Below the pieces are notes generated by a model, which was not told where the DNA came from, did not search any database, and was given only the letters and a program-made list of their open reading frames with translations. The position numbers were made by a program, and so were the translations under genes. Positions 32,980-44,679 of a DNA stretch of 64,000 nt are shown one piece after another. Origin of the DNA: Camelus bactrianus. Lineage: Eukaryota; Chordata; Mammalia; Artiodactyla; Camelidae. The stretch spans positions 21,178,001 to 21,242,000 of the forward strand of contig NC_133570.1 of assembly GCF_048773025.1 (NCBI RefSeq). Reading direction: 5' to 3'. Numbering within the stretch: the stretch's first letter is position 1; the number at the start of each line of letters is the position of its first letter.

Positions 32980-35061
32980 CTAAGCCTCCAGCCTTGCCTG
33001 GCCCCTGGGGCCTCACAGAGCATCGTTTACCCTCCCAGGATGAGACCGGGTCTGGGTCTAAATGGAAAACACTCAGCTGTCCAAGGCTCCACCCAGGATT
33101 CTGGCAGCACAGGGCAGTTAGACTTCCTCCCCATCCCTCAGTGTGAAACGGAGCGAGGGAGACAAGGCAGCCTAGTCTGCACTCCTGTCCCCCTGCTGGT
33201 GACTGTGGGGCCAGTGAGGACTGAGCCCTGACCCCCCTTGGCTTAACAGGACTGAAACCATGGTAGAGGCAGGTATGCACACGGCGGTGTCCCTTCCTTC
33301 CTTTTCTCCCTAAGGCCAGGAAGCCCAGGGGGCCGAGCACCTGCCCACTGCAGCAAGGCAACCCCTCTCAGCCTGACTTCCCTCAATGGGGTCAGCATGC
33401 CCAGCAGGGGGCTCTACCCAATGCCCCCTGGATGCGAAGGGGCTGGTGACCATAACTGCCCCATGGTCCCCGGGAGAGAGTCAGCAGCACAGAGCCATGG
33501 GGTCAGGGCCCCCTCTGCTTGGTCAGTGGCAATGAACACTCCCCTCAACTTCTGCTGCAGGATATCCCTGATCAACAAAGACTAAATGGGACTCAGAATT
33601 CCTTTTATCACCTCCCTAAAGTCCAGGATCCAGTACAATTGTCACTTGTCATATCAAGAACCAGGAAAATAGATATCGATGTGAAAACCGAATCCGTTGA
33701 CATCAATACTGAGATGACTCAATGATGACATATTTTTCAGGAACAACATCAAACCCATGATGAACAGGTAAAGACACAAGGAACAAATGGAGCAGGAGGT
33801 GATCCGAGGTAGAAATAGAACCAAGAGAATAAGGTGGATGGAAACATAGACCTGAAATACAACAGAAGAAAATAAAAAAGAAACCTCTCAGCAGGGGTTC
33901 AAAGACATGTAATGCACATTATTATTTAATTTGTACATTTGATTATTGAGTGATGGATTTTGACTAGGAAGAAAAAAAGGGCTGCCATCCCTTCTGCATC
34001 ATTTCCACCACCATGAACAATCCCTCGAGCATCACCAGGGGGCGCTGTGGGTCTGCTCAGAACCTGCCAAGCCTGGACCCCACCCAGAGGCTCCCAGTGA
34101 CAGGGGCCCTACACCCGGGCACACTGGCCAGATCTGGACGTGGGAGCAGGTGCTTCCTCTCAGGGGACAAAGCCTGAGCCCTGACCTCTGCACGCCCCGC
34201 CTGTGCATGGAGTTGCCACCTGGGGTAGGAGCCAGCAGTGGATGGTGTGTGGGCTCCTGTCCCCATATGGCCCCAACACCATTCCCCAGAAGCAGAGGAG
34301 GAGGAAGGGGGAACCAGGGGACCAGCCCTTACCCGTACTGCTCCTCTCAGCCTCCCTGGCTTCTCCTCTATCTTTTCTTTGTGCTCCCCCTGCTGCCCTT
34401 CCGTCTGAATCATGACTTTCCTCCCAAACCCGTGCTCCTCTTCTTCCTACAACCCCCCACCCTGTGACCTCTCCAGTCATTCCCAAGGTCATTGTCAGAA
34501 TCTGGTGACCTGTTCCCAGATCTTCCAGGAACCAGACACTCACTCCCTCTTCCTCCGCCTGGAACCTCTCAGATCCCTTCCTATCCGAGCGACCTCATGT
34601 CTCTGGACACCCAGGTTTTACCCCCGCTCAACCCTCCATGCTCCCCACATGTCCCCCCCTTTCCCAGGGAATCTAAGGAGTCCCTCCAGAAGCTAATGGA
34701 TCCCACAGACACACCCCACTCATCCTCTCTGCCCATCAGATGAGGAGTCTCGTGGGAAGGGAACCCCGGCTTCCTAATGAACTGGGAATGGAGATCCCAG
34801 CTGAACTGTCTCTGTCCTCAGTTCTAGTACCATTGATTTCATGTGCACTGAGCTCAGGAGACACTGGGGTCTCTCGACTTGGAGAACAGACACCTGTCCC
34901 AGATCTCTGCTCAGGGGTCCCTGGGCCCAGCACTTGGTCCTCTCAGGGACCCTGGTGACCCTAGGGCCAGATCAGACTGTACACTTTTGCAGGCATGACA
35001 CTGGATACAGGGGACACTCCATGCCCCGGGACAGGCATGGTTTGGCTGAATACAGGACCTA
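32980..35061. other. spacer between IGLV10 and IGLV9
   Basis: From about 33090 this follows the flank found downstream of IGLV8 in the other units (8885-10800, 59090-61050), although here the V gene is IGLV10. No gene seen. Confidence 0.55.
34033..34049 (+). promoter_or_regulatory. CTCF-like motif upstream of IGLV9
   Basis: TCACCAGGGGGCGCTGT, about 1.1 kb upstream of the IGLV9 start at 35150, as in the other units. Confidence 0.5.
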
Positions 35062-35069
35062 AGTTGCTT
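35062..35069 (+). promoter_or_regulatory. lost octamer position (AGTTGCTT)
   Basis: At the place of ATTTGCAT in the first IGLV9. Two mismatches. Confidence 0.5.
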
Positions 35070-35149
35070 GAAGGGCCCTTGGTCCCGGGGTGAGGGGAGA
35101 AGAGAGCCAGGCAATGGTTACCTCAGCAGAGCTCGGGGGCGTCTGCACC

Positions 35150-35628
35150 ATGGCTTGGACACTGCTCACCTACTCCCCCCCCCTCCTCCAGTGCACAGAT
35201 CAGGATGCCCTCAACACCCTGACTCCCAGCTCTCTAACCCCCTGCACCACCCACAGGGAACATCCATCCTTGTCCTTCCTCTGGACATAACAGGCGTCTG
35301 TGTTTCCAGTCTCCCTCTCCCAGCCTGTGCTGACACAGTCGCCCTCTGCATCTTCCTCCCTGAGAGCCTCAGCCAAGTTCACCTGAACCCTCAGCAATGG
35401 CTACAGTGGTTGTTATGTGGACTGGTACCAGCAGGACCCAGGGAACGGCCCACAATTCGAGATGGGAGTCGGCACCAGCGGTGTTGTTGAATCCAAGGAG
35501 GATGGGGTCTCTGATCGCTTCGCAGGCTCGGGCTCTTGCCCAGAGTGCTACCTGACCATCCAGAACGTCTGGGAGGAGGCCAAGACTGACTACATCTGTG
35601 GGGCAGACCGTGGCAGCTACGTGTAACC
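35150..35628 (+). pseudogene. IGLV9: IGLV9-group variable gene, pseudogene
   Basis: Leader exon 35150-35198 (MAWTLLTYSPPLLQCT) has the 49-bp length of the group, but its splice donor is AT instead of GT. V exon 35310-35628 starts QPVLTQSPSASSSLRASAKFT. The codon for the first conserved cysteine is then TGA, so the gene loses both C23 and its frame. The remainder is open ([49 protein letters not shown]). An extra GTT is present near CDR2. Promoter octamer is lost. At least two independent lesions (donor, C23) show long decay. Confidence 0.9.
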
Positions 35629-35666
35629 CACAGTGACTACCCCAGAGTAGAAGTGACACAAAAATC
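35629..35666 (+). promoter_or_regulatory. RSS of IGLV9 (35150), 22-bp spacer
   Basis: Heptamer CACAGTG, 22-bp spacer, nonamer ACAAAAATC. Better preserved than the gene itself. Confidence 0.8.
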
Positions 35667-36972
35667 CCACTGACAGCCCAGTCCCACCCCTCATGTTGCC
35701 CATCTCACAGTTCAGGGTACGCCTCTTGACCTCCCCTGAGAGTTTCCACCTTCCCAAGGATTTTCATAACTCAGCCTCTGTCAGTGAGGATGGTCTGTGC
35801 ACAAACTACCTGGTTTCAGTCCACAGCGAATGTTCCCCTGGGTTGGAAAACATAAGCCAACGTGGACTGAATTCCAGTGAAATACGTACAGCCCTGAACT
35901 TCAAAGCTGCAAAACACCGTTCCTGGCATCCTTCACTTTTTCAGTCAGTACGACATTCAGGTCGCTGCCCACTGGGAAAAGTTACACAGAGATGAATCGA
36001 CAAGACTGTGGTTGGATCGACTGCTTGTATGCACATGAGTTTTGGAACATGGAGGCTGGACGTGTCCTAAAGGGTGTCCTGGAAATGCTGGTGCTGTGGT
36101 GTATGTTAAAGTCATGGGTGAGGGGGTAGGCAGAGGGTGAGAGGAGGGGAGATTGAAGGAGGGAAATTATCCTGATGAGGGCTGATGGGGGAGTGATGGT
36201 GTGAGAGGCCCCTTAGTTTATCACCATGGATTTCTGTAATGTCAGTGATTTCCACGAAGACAGACATGCGAACAAGAAAGCCTCCACCCTTGCGCATTGT
36301 GATGCGTGTCTGCCCCAGGTTAACAGATCACCAAAGATGCCAAAATATGTGTTTCCACCCTGATCTCAAGTTTAAGCCTTTATCCTCCCAGCAGACAGAG
36401 GGGGCTGCTGTGATGTTGGGAAGGGACAGGAGCTCAGGTGTCACTGACAAAGGGAGGGAGGGGGTCCAGATGGAGGGGAGGGCCTGTCATTTGGGTTTGA
36501 GGGGGCGGAGCCAGATCAGGAAGGAACCTTGTGAGGCTGAGGGGTTGGGATTTTATTGAAACAGCAGTGGGGAGTCATTGAAAGGTTGAAGGCAGAGTTG
36601 ACTTGAGCTAAAGGAGGGTTAACACCATCGTCCTGAGGAGAAGCGGGTGGTCCTGGTCACAGGACAGTTACTGAGTGAGACACCTGTGAGTCCAGACGAT
36701 CATGGAGCATTTGCACAAAGGAAGCAAATTTGGATACAGGATATGGTGAGGACGTGATGGTTTCTGCATTTGACAGGCAGACATGGCCTTTCTACTGAAA
36801 TAAAACAATGAGCAAGAGAACCCAGGTGTGGACATTTTTGTTTATAATACAGAAAAATTGTAGAATCTCTAAGACAGGGTCCTCACAAGAAATATGTGAC
36901 ATCACTGTGAAAAAAAAAACTCCATCTTAAGAATGCAATCCTCACACATGACAAATATATCACAAGTAGCTC
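35667..36972. other. spacer downstream of IGLV9 (middle copy)
   Basis: Paralogous to 11430-12714 and 61662-62895. No gene. Confidence 0.5.
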
Positions 36973-37440
36973 TGATATATTTATACAATGGAATACTACT
37001 CAGCCATGAAATAGAATGAAATAATGTCATTTGCAGCAAGTTGGATGGACCTGAAGATCGTCATTCTAAGTGAAGTAAGTCAGAAGGAGAAAGATACCAT
37101 AACACTCATGTGTGTTATCTAAAAACAGAAAAAAGAAGACATTAATGACTTTAATTATAAAACAGAAACAGACTCAAGTACAGAGAAAACAAACATGGTT
37201 TCCTGGGGGTAGGAATGGATAAACTGTGAGTTTAAGATTTGCAATATTAACTACTGTCTATAAAATAGATAAACAAGTTTTTTGTGTAGAGCACAGGGAA
37301 CTAGATTCAGTATCTTAAAGTACCTATAGTGAAAAAGAGTATGAAAACAAATATATGTATGTGTGTATGACTGAAACATTATGCTGTACACACAACACTA
37401 ACACATTGTAAACTGAATATTCCTCAATAAAAAGGAAAGA
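36973..37440 (+). mobile_element. L1 3' end fragment
   Basis: Same insertion as 12715-13192 and 62900-63372, with ORF2 end and 3' UTR. Confidence 0.75.
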
Positions 37441-37935
37441 AATACATGACACATGCACTACTAAATGATATGCCTGCCGAACAATATCATTTCCACAAAT
37501 CATGTTCAACTCCATCAAAAATCAGAAAGCATTGCATGAGTTTTGAAATAGCTGCTTTTTCCAGGTTTCAATAATGAGTTTTTGCTTCTTCATGAAAAAT
37601 CCATATCTAAACCCTTTCCTCCAACAGCCCTACACATCCTTCAAAACAACTCACTGTCCCCTTGTCACTGGTGCACACGTGGGTCATTTAGCTTTTCTAG
37701 ACTGTACTCTGGGGGGGAGCTATAACTTTTAATGGTTCCATATGCACAGCATTGCAGCTTCCATGGATCAGGACTCCATCTGAAAATGAAAACATTTTAT
37801 AGGACGTAACTCAGCATAAAAGAACCGCAGAATCTGGGAAGGCGACCATGGGCCTGTGAATGGAGACAAGGACCAGGTGAGCTGCCCAACCACTGGGCCC
37901 TCAGGCCTCTGGTCCTCTGTGAGGTTGTGCCCCGT

Positions 37936-37951
37936 GAAGCAGGGGACGCTG
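37936..37951 (+). promoter_or_regulatory. degenerate CTCF-like motif upstream of IGLV5
   Basis: GAAGCAGGGGACGCTG, at the place of 13692 and 63871, but a poorer match. Confidence 0.2.
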
Positions 37952-38219
37952 TGGGTCTGCCCTGTAGTCCCTGCAAGGCTCCTCAGGGAGGAGGACTGAA
38001 TCCCAGAGGCTGGGTCTGGGGGCAGGTCGTATGATCCTGATGGGGACTCAGCCATGTGTCCCCTTCAGTGGGCAGAGTGCCCTGAGCAGAGTTCCCTGTG
38101 GTCTCAGCAGGTGCCTGCTCCCAGGGTCTCCCAAGGAGTAGGCCATCCTCCATCCCACTGAGTCTGGGCTATGAGCTGGTCTCCAGCATAGGGGCTCAGG
38201 GAGGGGCTGGAGGAAACCC

Positions 38220-38227
38220 ATTTGCAT
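38220..38227 (+). promoter_or_regulatory. Ig octamer ATTTGCAT
   Basis: Intact octamer, 96 bp upstream of the intact IGLV5 gene. Confidence 0.9.
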
Positions 38228-38315
38228 GGACCGCCCCTCCTCTGGCAGAGGCTGGCAAGAAAGGAGGCCCGGGGAAACCCAGCCCCAGCGTGGGGACCAG
38301 GGGGCTGTGAGCACC

Positions 38316-38810
38316 ATGGCCTGGACTCCTGTCTTGCTCCTGCTTCTCTCTCACTGCACAGGTAGGGATGGGCCTTGGAGACCACATCTCAGTTCCCTGC
38401 CTGCAGCAGCCCTAGTGGCTCAGACTCTGGAAATGCTTCCTGCAGGTCCCTTCCCATCTACCCCTTGTGTCTGTGTTTGCAGGGACCCTCTCCCAGCTTG
38501 TGCTGACTCAGCCGCCCTCCCTCTCCGAGACTCCGGGAGCATCAGCCAGACTCACCTGCACCCTGAGCAGTGGGAACAGTGTTGGCAGCTATATTATAAG
38601 CTGGTACCAGCAGAAGGCAGGGAGTCCTCCCCGGTATCTCTTGAGCTACTACTCAGACTCAATTAAGCACCAGGACTCCGGGGTCCCGAGCCGCTTCTCT
38701 GGATCCAAAGATGCCTCGGCCAATGCAGGGCTTCTGCTCATCTCTGGGCTGCAGCCCGAGGACGAGGCTGACTATTACTGTGCTGCAGTGGACAGCAGCA
38801 GTAATGCTCA
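38316..38810 (+). CDS. IGLV5: IGLV5-group lambda variable gene, intact
   Basis: Leader exon 38316-38361 ([16 protein letters not shown], a hydrophobic signal peptide), GT donor, 121-bp intron, TTTGCAG acceptor, V exon 38483-38810. The mature domain starts [20 protein letters not shown]. It has C23 ([10 protein letters not shown]), W41 ([16 protein letters not shown]), the long [12 protein letters not shown] stretch, the DASANAG insertion of IGLV5 framework 3, and C104 ([14 protein letters not shown]). No stop or frameshift, consensus-like promoter and a good RSS: predicted functional germline gene. It encodes the V part of a lambda light chain, paired with heavy chains in conventional camelid antibodies. 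The paralogue at 14084 is dead, and a third copy should follow just beyond the window end. Confidence 0.95.
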
Positions 38811-38849
38811 CACGGTGCCCCAGCCCCACAGGGAAGTGAGACTAAAACC
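38811..38849 (+). promoter_or_regulatory. 23-RSS of intact IGLV5
   Basis: Heptamer CACGGTG (one change from CACAGTG), 23-bp spacer, nonamer ACTAAAACC. Confidence 0.9.
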
Positions 38850-41061
38850 TCCCCTGTTCTCTCCCCGCTGGGCCGTCACTGCTGCTCTGCCTGGGACCAG
38901 GTCTCATTCAGGGTGACTTTCTGTTGTCACATCTTCAGGCAGCACCTGAGTTTCCTCTGAACAGGAAATCTCACACTGTCACAGCCTCTTCTTCATCTCA
39001 CAGTTGAGATTGACCGTTGCTGTTGTATTTCACCCTGCTTGTGTTTCCATAGACAGACAGTACCTGCTCTGAGATGAAATCCTCCCCACGGAGATGTTAT
39101 AAGTGACAGAAAGTGGTTGGTCCTGGCCCTGCCCCCCTCAGAGTCTATGAGTGACCCCAGGATGCTTCTTGTCTAAGAGCTTCAGTCTGAGGTCTGAGAT
39201 CCAAAATCAACATGCAGAATTGAGCGGTAAAATACACACTGGCAATGAACCATCAGAAATTGACAATAAAATGTAAAAATGCCAATTAATGGCTTCAAAC
39301 TAAGAAATAGGTAAGGATTATTCTGACAAATAAAATCCTCCCGACTCCGTCCAATGGCAGAGCCTCCTTGACCCCCGCAGGGCTCCTCCTGAGTGGGAGG
39401 GTGATGACCACTGTCACACAGCTGAGCACAGCCTGCGTGGGCCAGTACTCCAGTCCCTGAGACCAGAGATGGGCATCTGCCCCCCATTGTCTCCAGTGTG
39501 ACCTCTCAGTCCCTGCTCCCGCTGTGGCCAACACCAGCTGTGGTTTTGGAATCTGCCGTCACTTCAGCTACAAGAACCAGAGAGAGTGATGTTCTGGAGT
39601 CAGTGTGATTCCTGAATGGTTTGAAAATTACCTCCTCTCTTACTGGTCTTCCAGTGACAAATCATTTTTCACCAGTATCTAGAGTAGCCCCCCTCGTGCT
39701 GGCTGGGGAGGACAAGGAGGAGACAAGTCCTGCCCGTGGGACCCAGGGCACCAGGTCCTGCTCTGGCCAGTCCCCACGTGTCCCATGAGCCTGACCCAGG
39801 CTCTGCTGCTGAGCCCTGGGCTCTGAGACCTTCATGAAGCAGAATCTCTGTGCAGGTGGGAGGAACTCCTGGTTGCCAAGGTGCAGGAGACCCTCCCTTC
39901 CCATGGACGACCAGCTACTCTCCCGAGTTTACCTCCATTGTTCTAATTGTCTCCCACTCTGATTTCTGTTTTGTTTTGCTTTTATTGGGAGGTTGTTTAA
40001 ATGGATCTCAGTTCATTGGAGTCTGAAATCTATAATCCAATCCTCATTATCACACAGAACCTCAATATTACAGGAATGTTTCTAGAACCTTTTCTTCTGT
40101 CTTCAATGCCAGTCTATGGAGGACTTTACTGAAAATACATAAGGTTCCCTGGGGGATGGGTAACAGCTGGGGAGGCCACTAGGGTCAGAAGACAAGGAAG
40201 CACCTCTCAGTAATTAACTGATTAAGTCATTAGTTACAGATGATTATAATAATGACTTATCCTCAATCCTCAAACTGAAAACAATTATAAAATTAGACCA
40301 AAATGGAAAAAAAATCATGACTCCATCCCAAATTCAGAATAGAAAAGAACGAATCCTGAGCTGAGCAATCAAAGGGCAAATGAAACCTGAGGTGCAGCAT
40401 GGGAGGACACTGTGTCTCTACCATGTTGTGTTCTAGGGGTTAAGAGAGCCATCAGAGGCCTGTAATTGGGTCCTGGGGGTGGGGATCTAACAGGTGTCCC
40501 TCACAACAACACCACCACCAGGAAAAAAGTATCGATCTGTCAGGGTAACCAGTAGAGAATTTTTTCCATATCAACCAGGAGAGTACGCTGTATACCGTTA
40601 CAGTATGAACTTGGTTTATTTTATTCATTTATTTTTAGGTATCTTGGGGGAGTAATTAGGTTATTACTTATTTTCAGTGGAGGTACTCAGGATTGCACCC
40701 TGGACGTTGTGCATAAAAGCACACACTCTACTGCTGAGCTGTACCCTCCCCCTTGAACGTGGTTCAGGATGGCCCTGTATTTACACTGACCCAGGCACAT
40801 GAAGGATCAAACAAGATGCCAGGTGATCCTGAAACCCGTGCAAGAGAAGGACTGTTTAATACTTCCCAGCTTTAGCACCTGGAGGGCATTCACTGTCTAG
40901 AAATGATCTGGATGGTTAATGTCTCAGTTCCAAACCCAGTGGAGGAGCCTCCTCTGTCTACTCATGTGGAGAATAAGATGACATTGATACACGTGCCAGA
41001 TTTGTCTGCCCTCCAGGAGTGCTGGATTGTGACACAGGGGCCAGGGTGCCCTGGATCAGAG
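38850..41061. other. spacer with old repeats
   Basis: About 39190-39340 resembles an old L1 ORF2 piece on the + strand ('caatgaaccatcagaaattg', 'ataaaatgtaaaaatg'). A camelid SINE lies at 40612. Otherwise no gene is seen. Confidence 0.5.
40612..40754 (-). mobile_element. camelid tRNA-Ala-derived SINE (vic-1 type)
   Basis: Minus-strand copy. Its right end reads, in reverse, as a tRNA-like head with A-box and B-box (here 'ctgctgagctgta' and 'aggattgcacc'), then GGAGGGTA, and its left end is a T-rich tail. vic-1 SINEs are specific to camelids, which identifies the host family. Confidence 0.8.
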
Positions 41062-41078
41062 ACCAGTAGGGGGCACTG
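41062..41078 (+). promoter_or_regulatory. CTCF-like motif upstream of IGLV1
   Basis: ACCAGTAGGGGGCACTG is a strong match to the CTCF core. It lies about 720 bp upstream of the intact IGLV1 at 41781. Confidence 0.5.
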
Positions 41079-41668
41079 TTGCACAGGTCCTGAGAAGGCA
41101 GGGTTCTGGGCAAAGCTACCACTGAAATTTTTCTACTGACACCTGCACACTTGGACAGCGACCTAAAAGGTGTTTGGCCTTGACTTGCTCGTGTGACCAA
41201 AATCGAGGATCTCACACCCACTCCTGGGAACAAGGTTGAAAACATGTTGCCCCAGCATCTCAGTTTGTGCCCCTAAAGCCTGTCCTGGAAAAAACACATT
41301 ATCTGATTGTCTCTCATTCAGAAGGGTTGTCCTGGGAGATTCCATGATGGGTCAGGGCAGAACTAGGGACACACGCAGATCCCAGATCTGTCTAAAATCA
41401 AGATGGCTGCTGACTATTCAGAAGTCAATCTGTGTGCACCGTTTACTGGACACCTGCTATGTGCTGGGCTCAGGTGGCAGATATATATCGTTAGAGGATT
41501 GAAGCTGTGACCAGCCCCTGGGCCTGCCTGGTGTCCTCTGTTCAGGGCTCCCAGCTGGGGACCCCCCATCCCCGGGCCCCTCACAGCCCAATCAGAGACC
41601 GTGCCCTGCCCCCTCAGGCAGAGGGAGTGGACCCCGAGACCAGGGAGGGATCAGAGAGCTGGGGGATC

Positions 41669-41676
41669 ATTTGCAT
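41669..41676 (+). promoter_or_regulatory. Ig octamer ATTTGCAT
   Basis: Intact octamer, 112 bp upstream of the start at 41781. Confidence 0.9.
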
Positions 41677-41780
41677 GACTGGCCCCTCCCTCTCTCAGAT
41701 TATGAAGAAGGGGAGAGACCTGGGGACACTCTGCTCAGCTGCGAGGACACAGAAAGCAAGACCCAGTGACCATCCCCACC

Positions 41781-42244
41781 ATGGCCTGGTCCCTTCTCAT
41801 CCTCACCCTGCTGGCTCACTGCACAGGTGACTGGATGAGGGACAGAGGAAGGGGCACTGGGAGGACGCCTGGGCTCCAGGTCCTCCTCTGCGTCTATGCC
41901 CCAGAAGCAGCATCTCTGTGTCTCCCACTTGCAGGGTCCTGGGCCCAGTCTGTGCTGACTCAGCTGCCCTCTGTGTCTGGATCCCCAGGCCAGAAGGTCA
42001 CCATCTCCTGCACTGGAAGCAGCAGCAATATTGGGGGTGGTAATGGTGTTCAGTGGCACCAACAGCTCCCTGGGATGGCCCCCAAACTCCTCTTCTATGA
42101 GAACAGCAATAGGTCCTCGGGGGTCCCAGACCGCTTCTCTGGCTCCAAGTCTGGCAGCTCTGCCTCCCTGACCTTCACTGGGCTCCAGGCTGAGGACGAG
42201 GCTGACTGTTACTGTGGATGTTATGAAAACAGCGTCAGTGCTCG
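41781..42244 (+). CDS. IGLV1: IGLV1-group lambda variable gene, intact, extra cysteines
   Basis: Leader exon 41781-41826 ([16 protein letters not shown]), 108-bp intron, V exon 41935-42244. The mature domain starts [18 protein letters not shown]. It has C23 ([16 protein letters not shown]), W41 ([17 protein letters not shown], with H for the usual Y after W), [17 protein letters not shown] and the end [17 protein letters not shown]. The usual DYYC is DCYC, and CDR3 begins GC, so three cysteines stand within five residues around C104. No stop or frameshift, and splice sites, octamer and RSS are near consensus: predicted functional unless the extra cysteines disturb folding. The intron is also open in frame (36 codons). 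Confidence 0.93.
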
Positions 42245-42283
42245 CACAGTGCTCCAGGGCAGCAGGGAAGTGAGACAAAAATC
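42245..42283 (+). promoter_or_regulatory. 23-RSS of IGLV1 (41781)
   Basis: Heptamer CACAGTG, 23-bp spacer, nonamer ACAAAAATC. Near consensus. Confidence 0.9.
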
Positions 42284-42884
42284 TGCTGTCCCTTAGCCCT
42301 CACTGCTCAGCCAACACAACTACGTCCTTTCTTTGTTTATCCTGAAGTGTGGGTCTTTAAACAACCCTACGGGACTTTGTCTAAGGCATGTATCCTGACT
42401 TCTCAAATTCTGCCCCTAAACCCAGTCCTTGCCAGCAGAAACTTGTCTGCTGTTCTCAAAGTGAACAGAACTTCCTGAATACCCCTGGGTGGCTGCGCTG
42501 GGGACCAAGCCCACGCTAGGTCAGAATCAATGACACAAAGTCCAGATGTGCCTTACTAGGAAGGACTGTATCGAGGTCCGTCCATCCACACCCTTGAGTG
42601 AACACCTACCAGGTGCCCAGTAGGCTCCAGCAGTTGGAGGATGTAGGGAAGTCTGTGTCCTCATGAATACATCACACGTGACTGAGGAGGAAGATGTGGG
42701 CTTGGTTTGTGGATGTGGGTGCCATTGGACAGGGTACAGGGAAGGAACATAAGGTGATGATGCATGAGTTCTGCATAGAATATGAGGGAGGATGAGATTA
42801 GAGTGAATTCAGGGACCACGTGGGGGTGTGGATAGGACACAATGTTCAGACTGTGGTGTCAGGGATGACGGGGGAGCAGGTGAG
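42284..42884. other. spacer between IGLV1 and the retrovirus
   Basis: No gene seen. Only distantly similar to the downstream flanks of the other IGLV1 genes. Confidence 0.4.
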
Positions 42885-43337
42885 TGTTCGTGTTGCAATA
42901 TCAATGTACATAGACACACCGTATGTGGAGAGAGCTGATGGCTACTCTAAAGTTTTATTAAGTTACATAGTCTTATATAGCAAAGAAGAATGATAAGGAA
43001 AATGGTTAACTAAGTTGTGATGTTATTTATGATTCTCTATGGGAACAGGCAGTGTCTGGCTCAAGATCAGAAGACCCTTTATGTTTTGGTAAATCATGTT
43101 CATCTTGGTGCCAGAGAGCCTTACAGCTTATCAGGGTGGAATGTATGAGAAACAGTTGCTTAACAACATTCTTCTTGGACTCAGGAGGCTGTGCCTGTCT
43201 TAAGTTGCCCCCCACTCAGGGATCTTACCCGTCATTGCCTAACCAGCCTTGTCACCTCTGAGTCTGCAGCCTTTTATAACTTGTTTACCATTCCAGCCCA
43301 AGGCTCATTCCTTTGTTCCCACAGTTGGGGGGCTACA
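42885..43337 (-). repeat. 3' LTR of the class II ERV
   Basis: About 453 bp, bounded by TG and CA on the + strand as written. Pairs with 49787-50235. Confidence 0.85.
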
Positions 43338-43348
43338 TTTCCCCGTTT

Positions 43349-44631
43349 TTAATTTTGTTTTAAAGCAACGAAGCTATCATGTTGTGCAGAGGCTAGAAGC
43401 CGCATCATAGCCAATGTTTGCTCTTGAGTCTGCTGTTGTTTATGCAACCGACATATACACCACAACATGCACAGGATAGCCACGCCGAGGAGGCAAAAAA
43501 GCCCTAAATTGAGAAGGATTCGTAAATTTAGTCCTGAGAACCAATTCTCTGGCTTGAGCCAATATAAGCCATTCTGCATTTGCTCACTCTAAAAGTACAT
43601 ATAAACTTTGTGCATTAGACCAGGTTTTGTTAAGTGTTACAGGCAACAAGACATGAGCTCTTTTTTTTCAATACCATAACAAAGGACACATTCTGAGAGG
43701 TTACATTAGCATGGGAGAGACCGTCAGAGTACCAAAAAGGTGAGGGTAAATTAACCATATACAATTGATCAACAGTAATATTAAGCCTGTTAGGCCCCCA
43801 CACCAAGATAAACAGATGCATAGTACATACCATAACAGAATTGGAAACATTTTGTTCTAGTTTTATAGAGTATTTACCAGAATGGTTGTCATAGTGGCCA
43901 TGATAAAGAACCCTGTTAATAAAAGGCAACCCTAACCTCCAAATTGTTCTATGTATAGGACTAAAAATTGTATTTCCATCCATGAGTCGTAGTATAGGTC
44001 CAGATAGATCGTGTTCACTCCATGTGATGGGCGCTGTGGAATTCGTATTGAATTGTATGGTGACATTGTTACTGCTTAAATGTCCGTGAGGTCCCCAATC
44101 TAGCAGAGTCATGTTAAAAATGGAGCTTTTCCGAGGTTGAGGAATTCGACAAGGAGTCCATTGTACCGAGTAGAACTTATACTTCCAGTCCAGTTTTGGT
44201 TGGCAAATGGGTACAGGAGGAGCTTAAGAGGCATTCACAAATGTTTCAGAGGATGTGGATACAGCAGTAATAAATATAATGTTTGCTGCAGTGTCCCCCT
44301 TCTTAGGTTGGCAATACAAATACAATTGAGCTTGTAATTGTATGCAAGGAGAATTACTTGTGTTATTAAATTGGATGCATAGAGGAGGATTATGAGAATA
44401 CAGGGTCAAGGAATCATTGCTGCACAGATAACTTCCAGTATTGATCACCGGTGGGATCCATGTTCCACATGTCCACTCAGAATCATTCGAGGCAAGAGGG
44501 GGATCTGCATGCCACCAACTTAAAGGTGTGAATAAAGGAGGGTTCAAAACATAAGCCCAATAAGATAGATTCATGCTTGCAGAAGAGGAAGTGGAGGTAA
44601 AGATGCTTATCATGTGTGTGTGTGTGTACAT
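43349..44631 (-). pseudogene. env: ERV env remains
   Basis: Fossil envelope region. Surface-subunit-like pieces rich in N-glycosylation sites (NNVTIQFNTNS and others) are followed by a hydrophobic segment and cytoplasmic tail near the 3' LTR (LLNLGLFCLLGVAILCMLWC). Broken. Confidence 0.75.
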
Positions 44632-44679
44632 GACACACTAACCTGGAGAGAGGTCAGCTTCATCAGTCGTGGAGCACAA

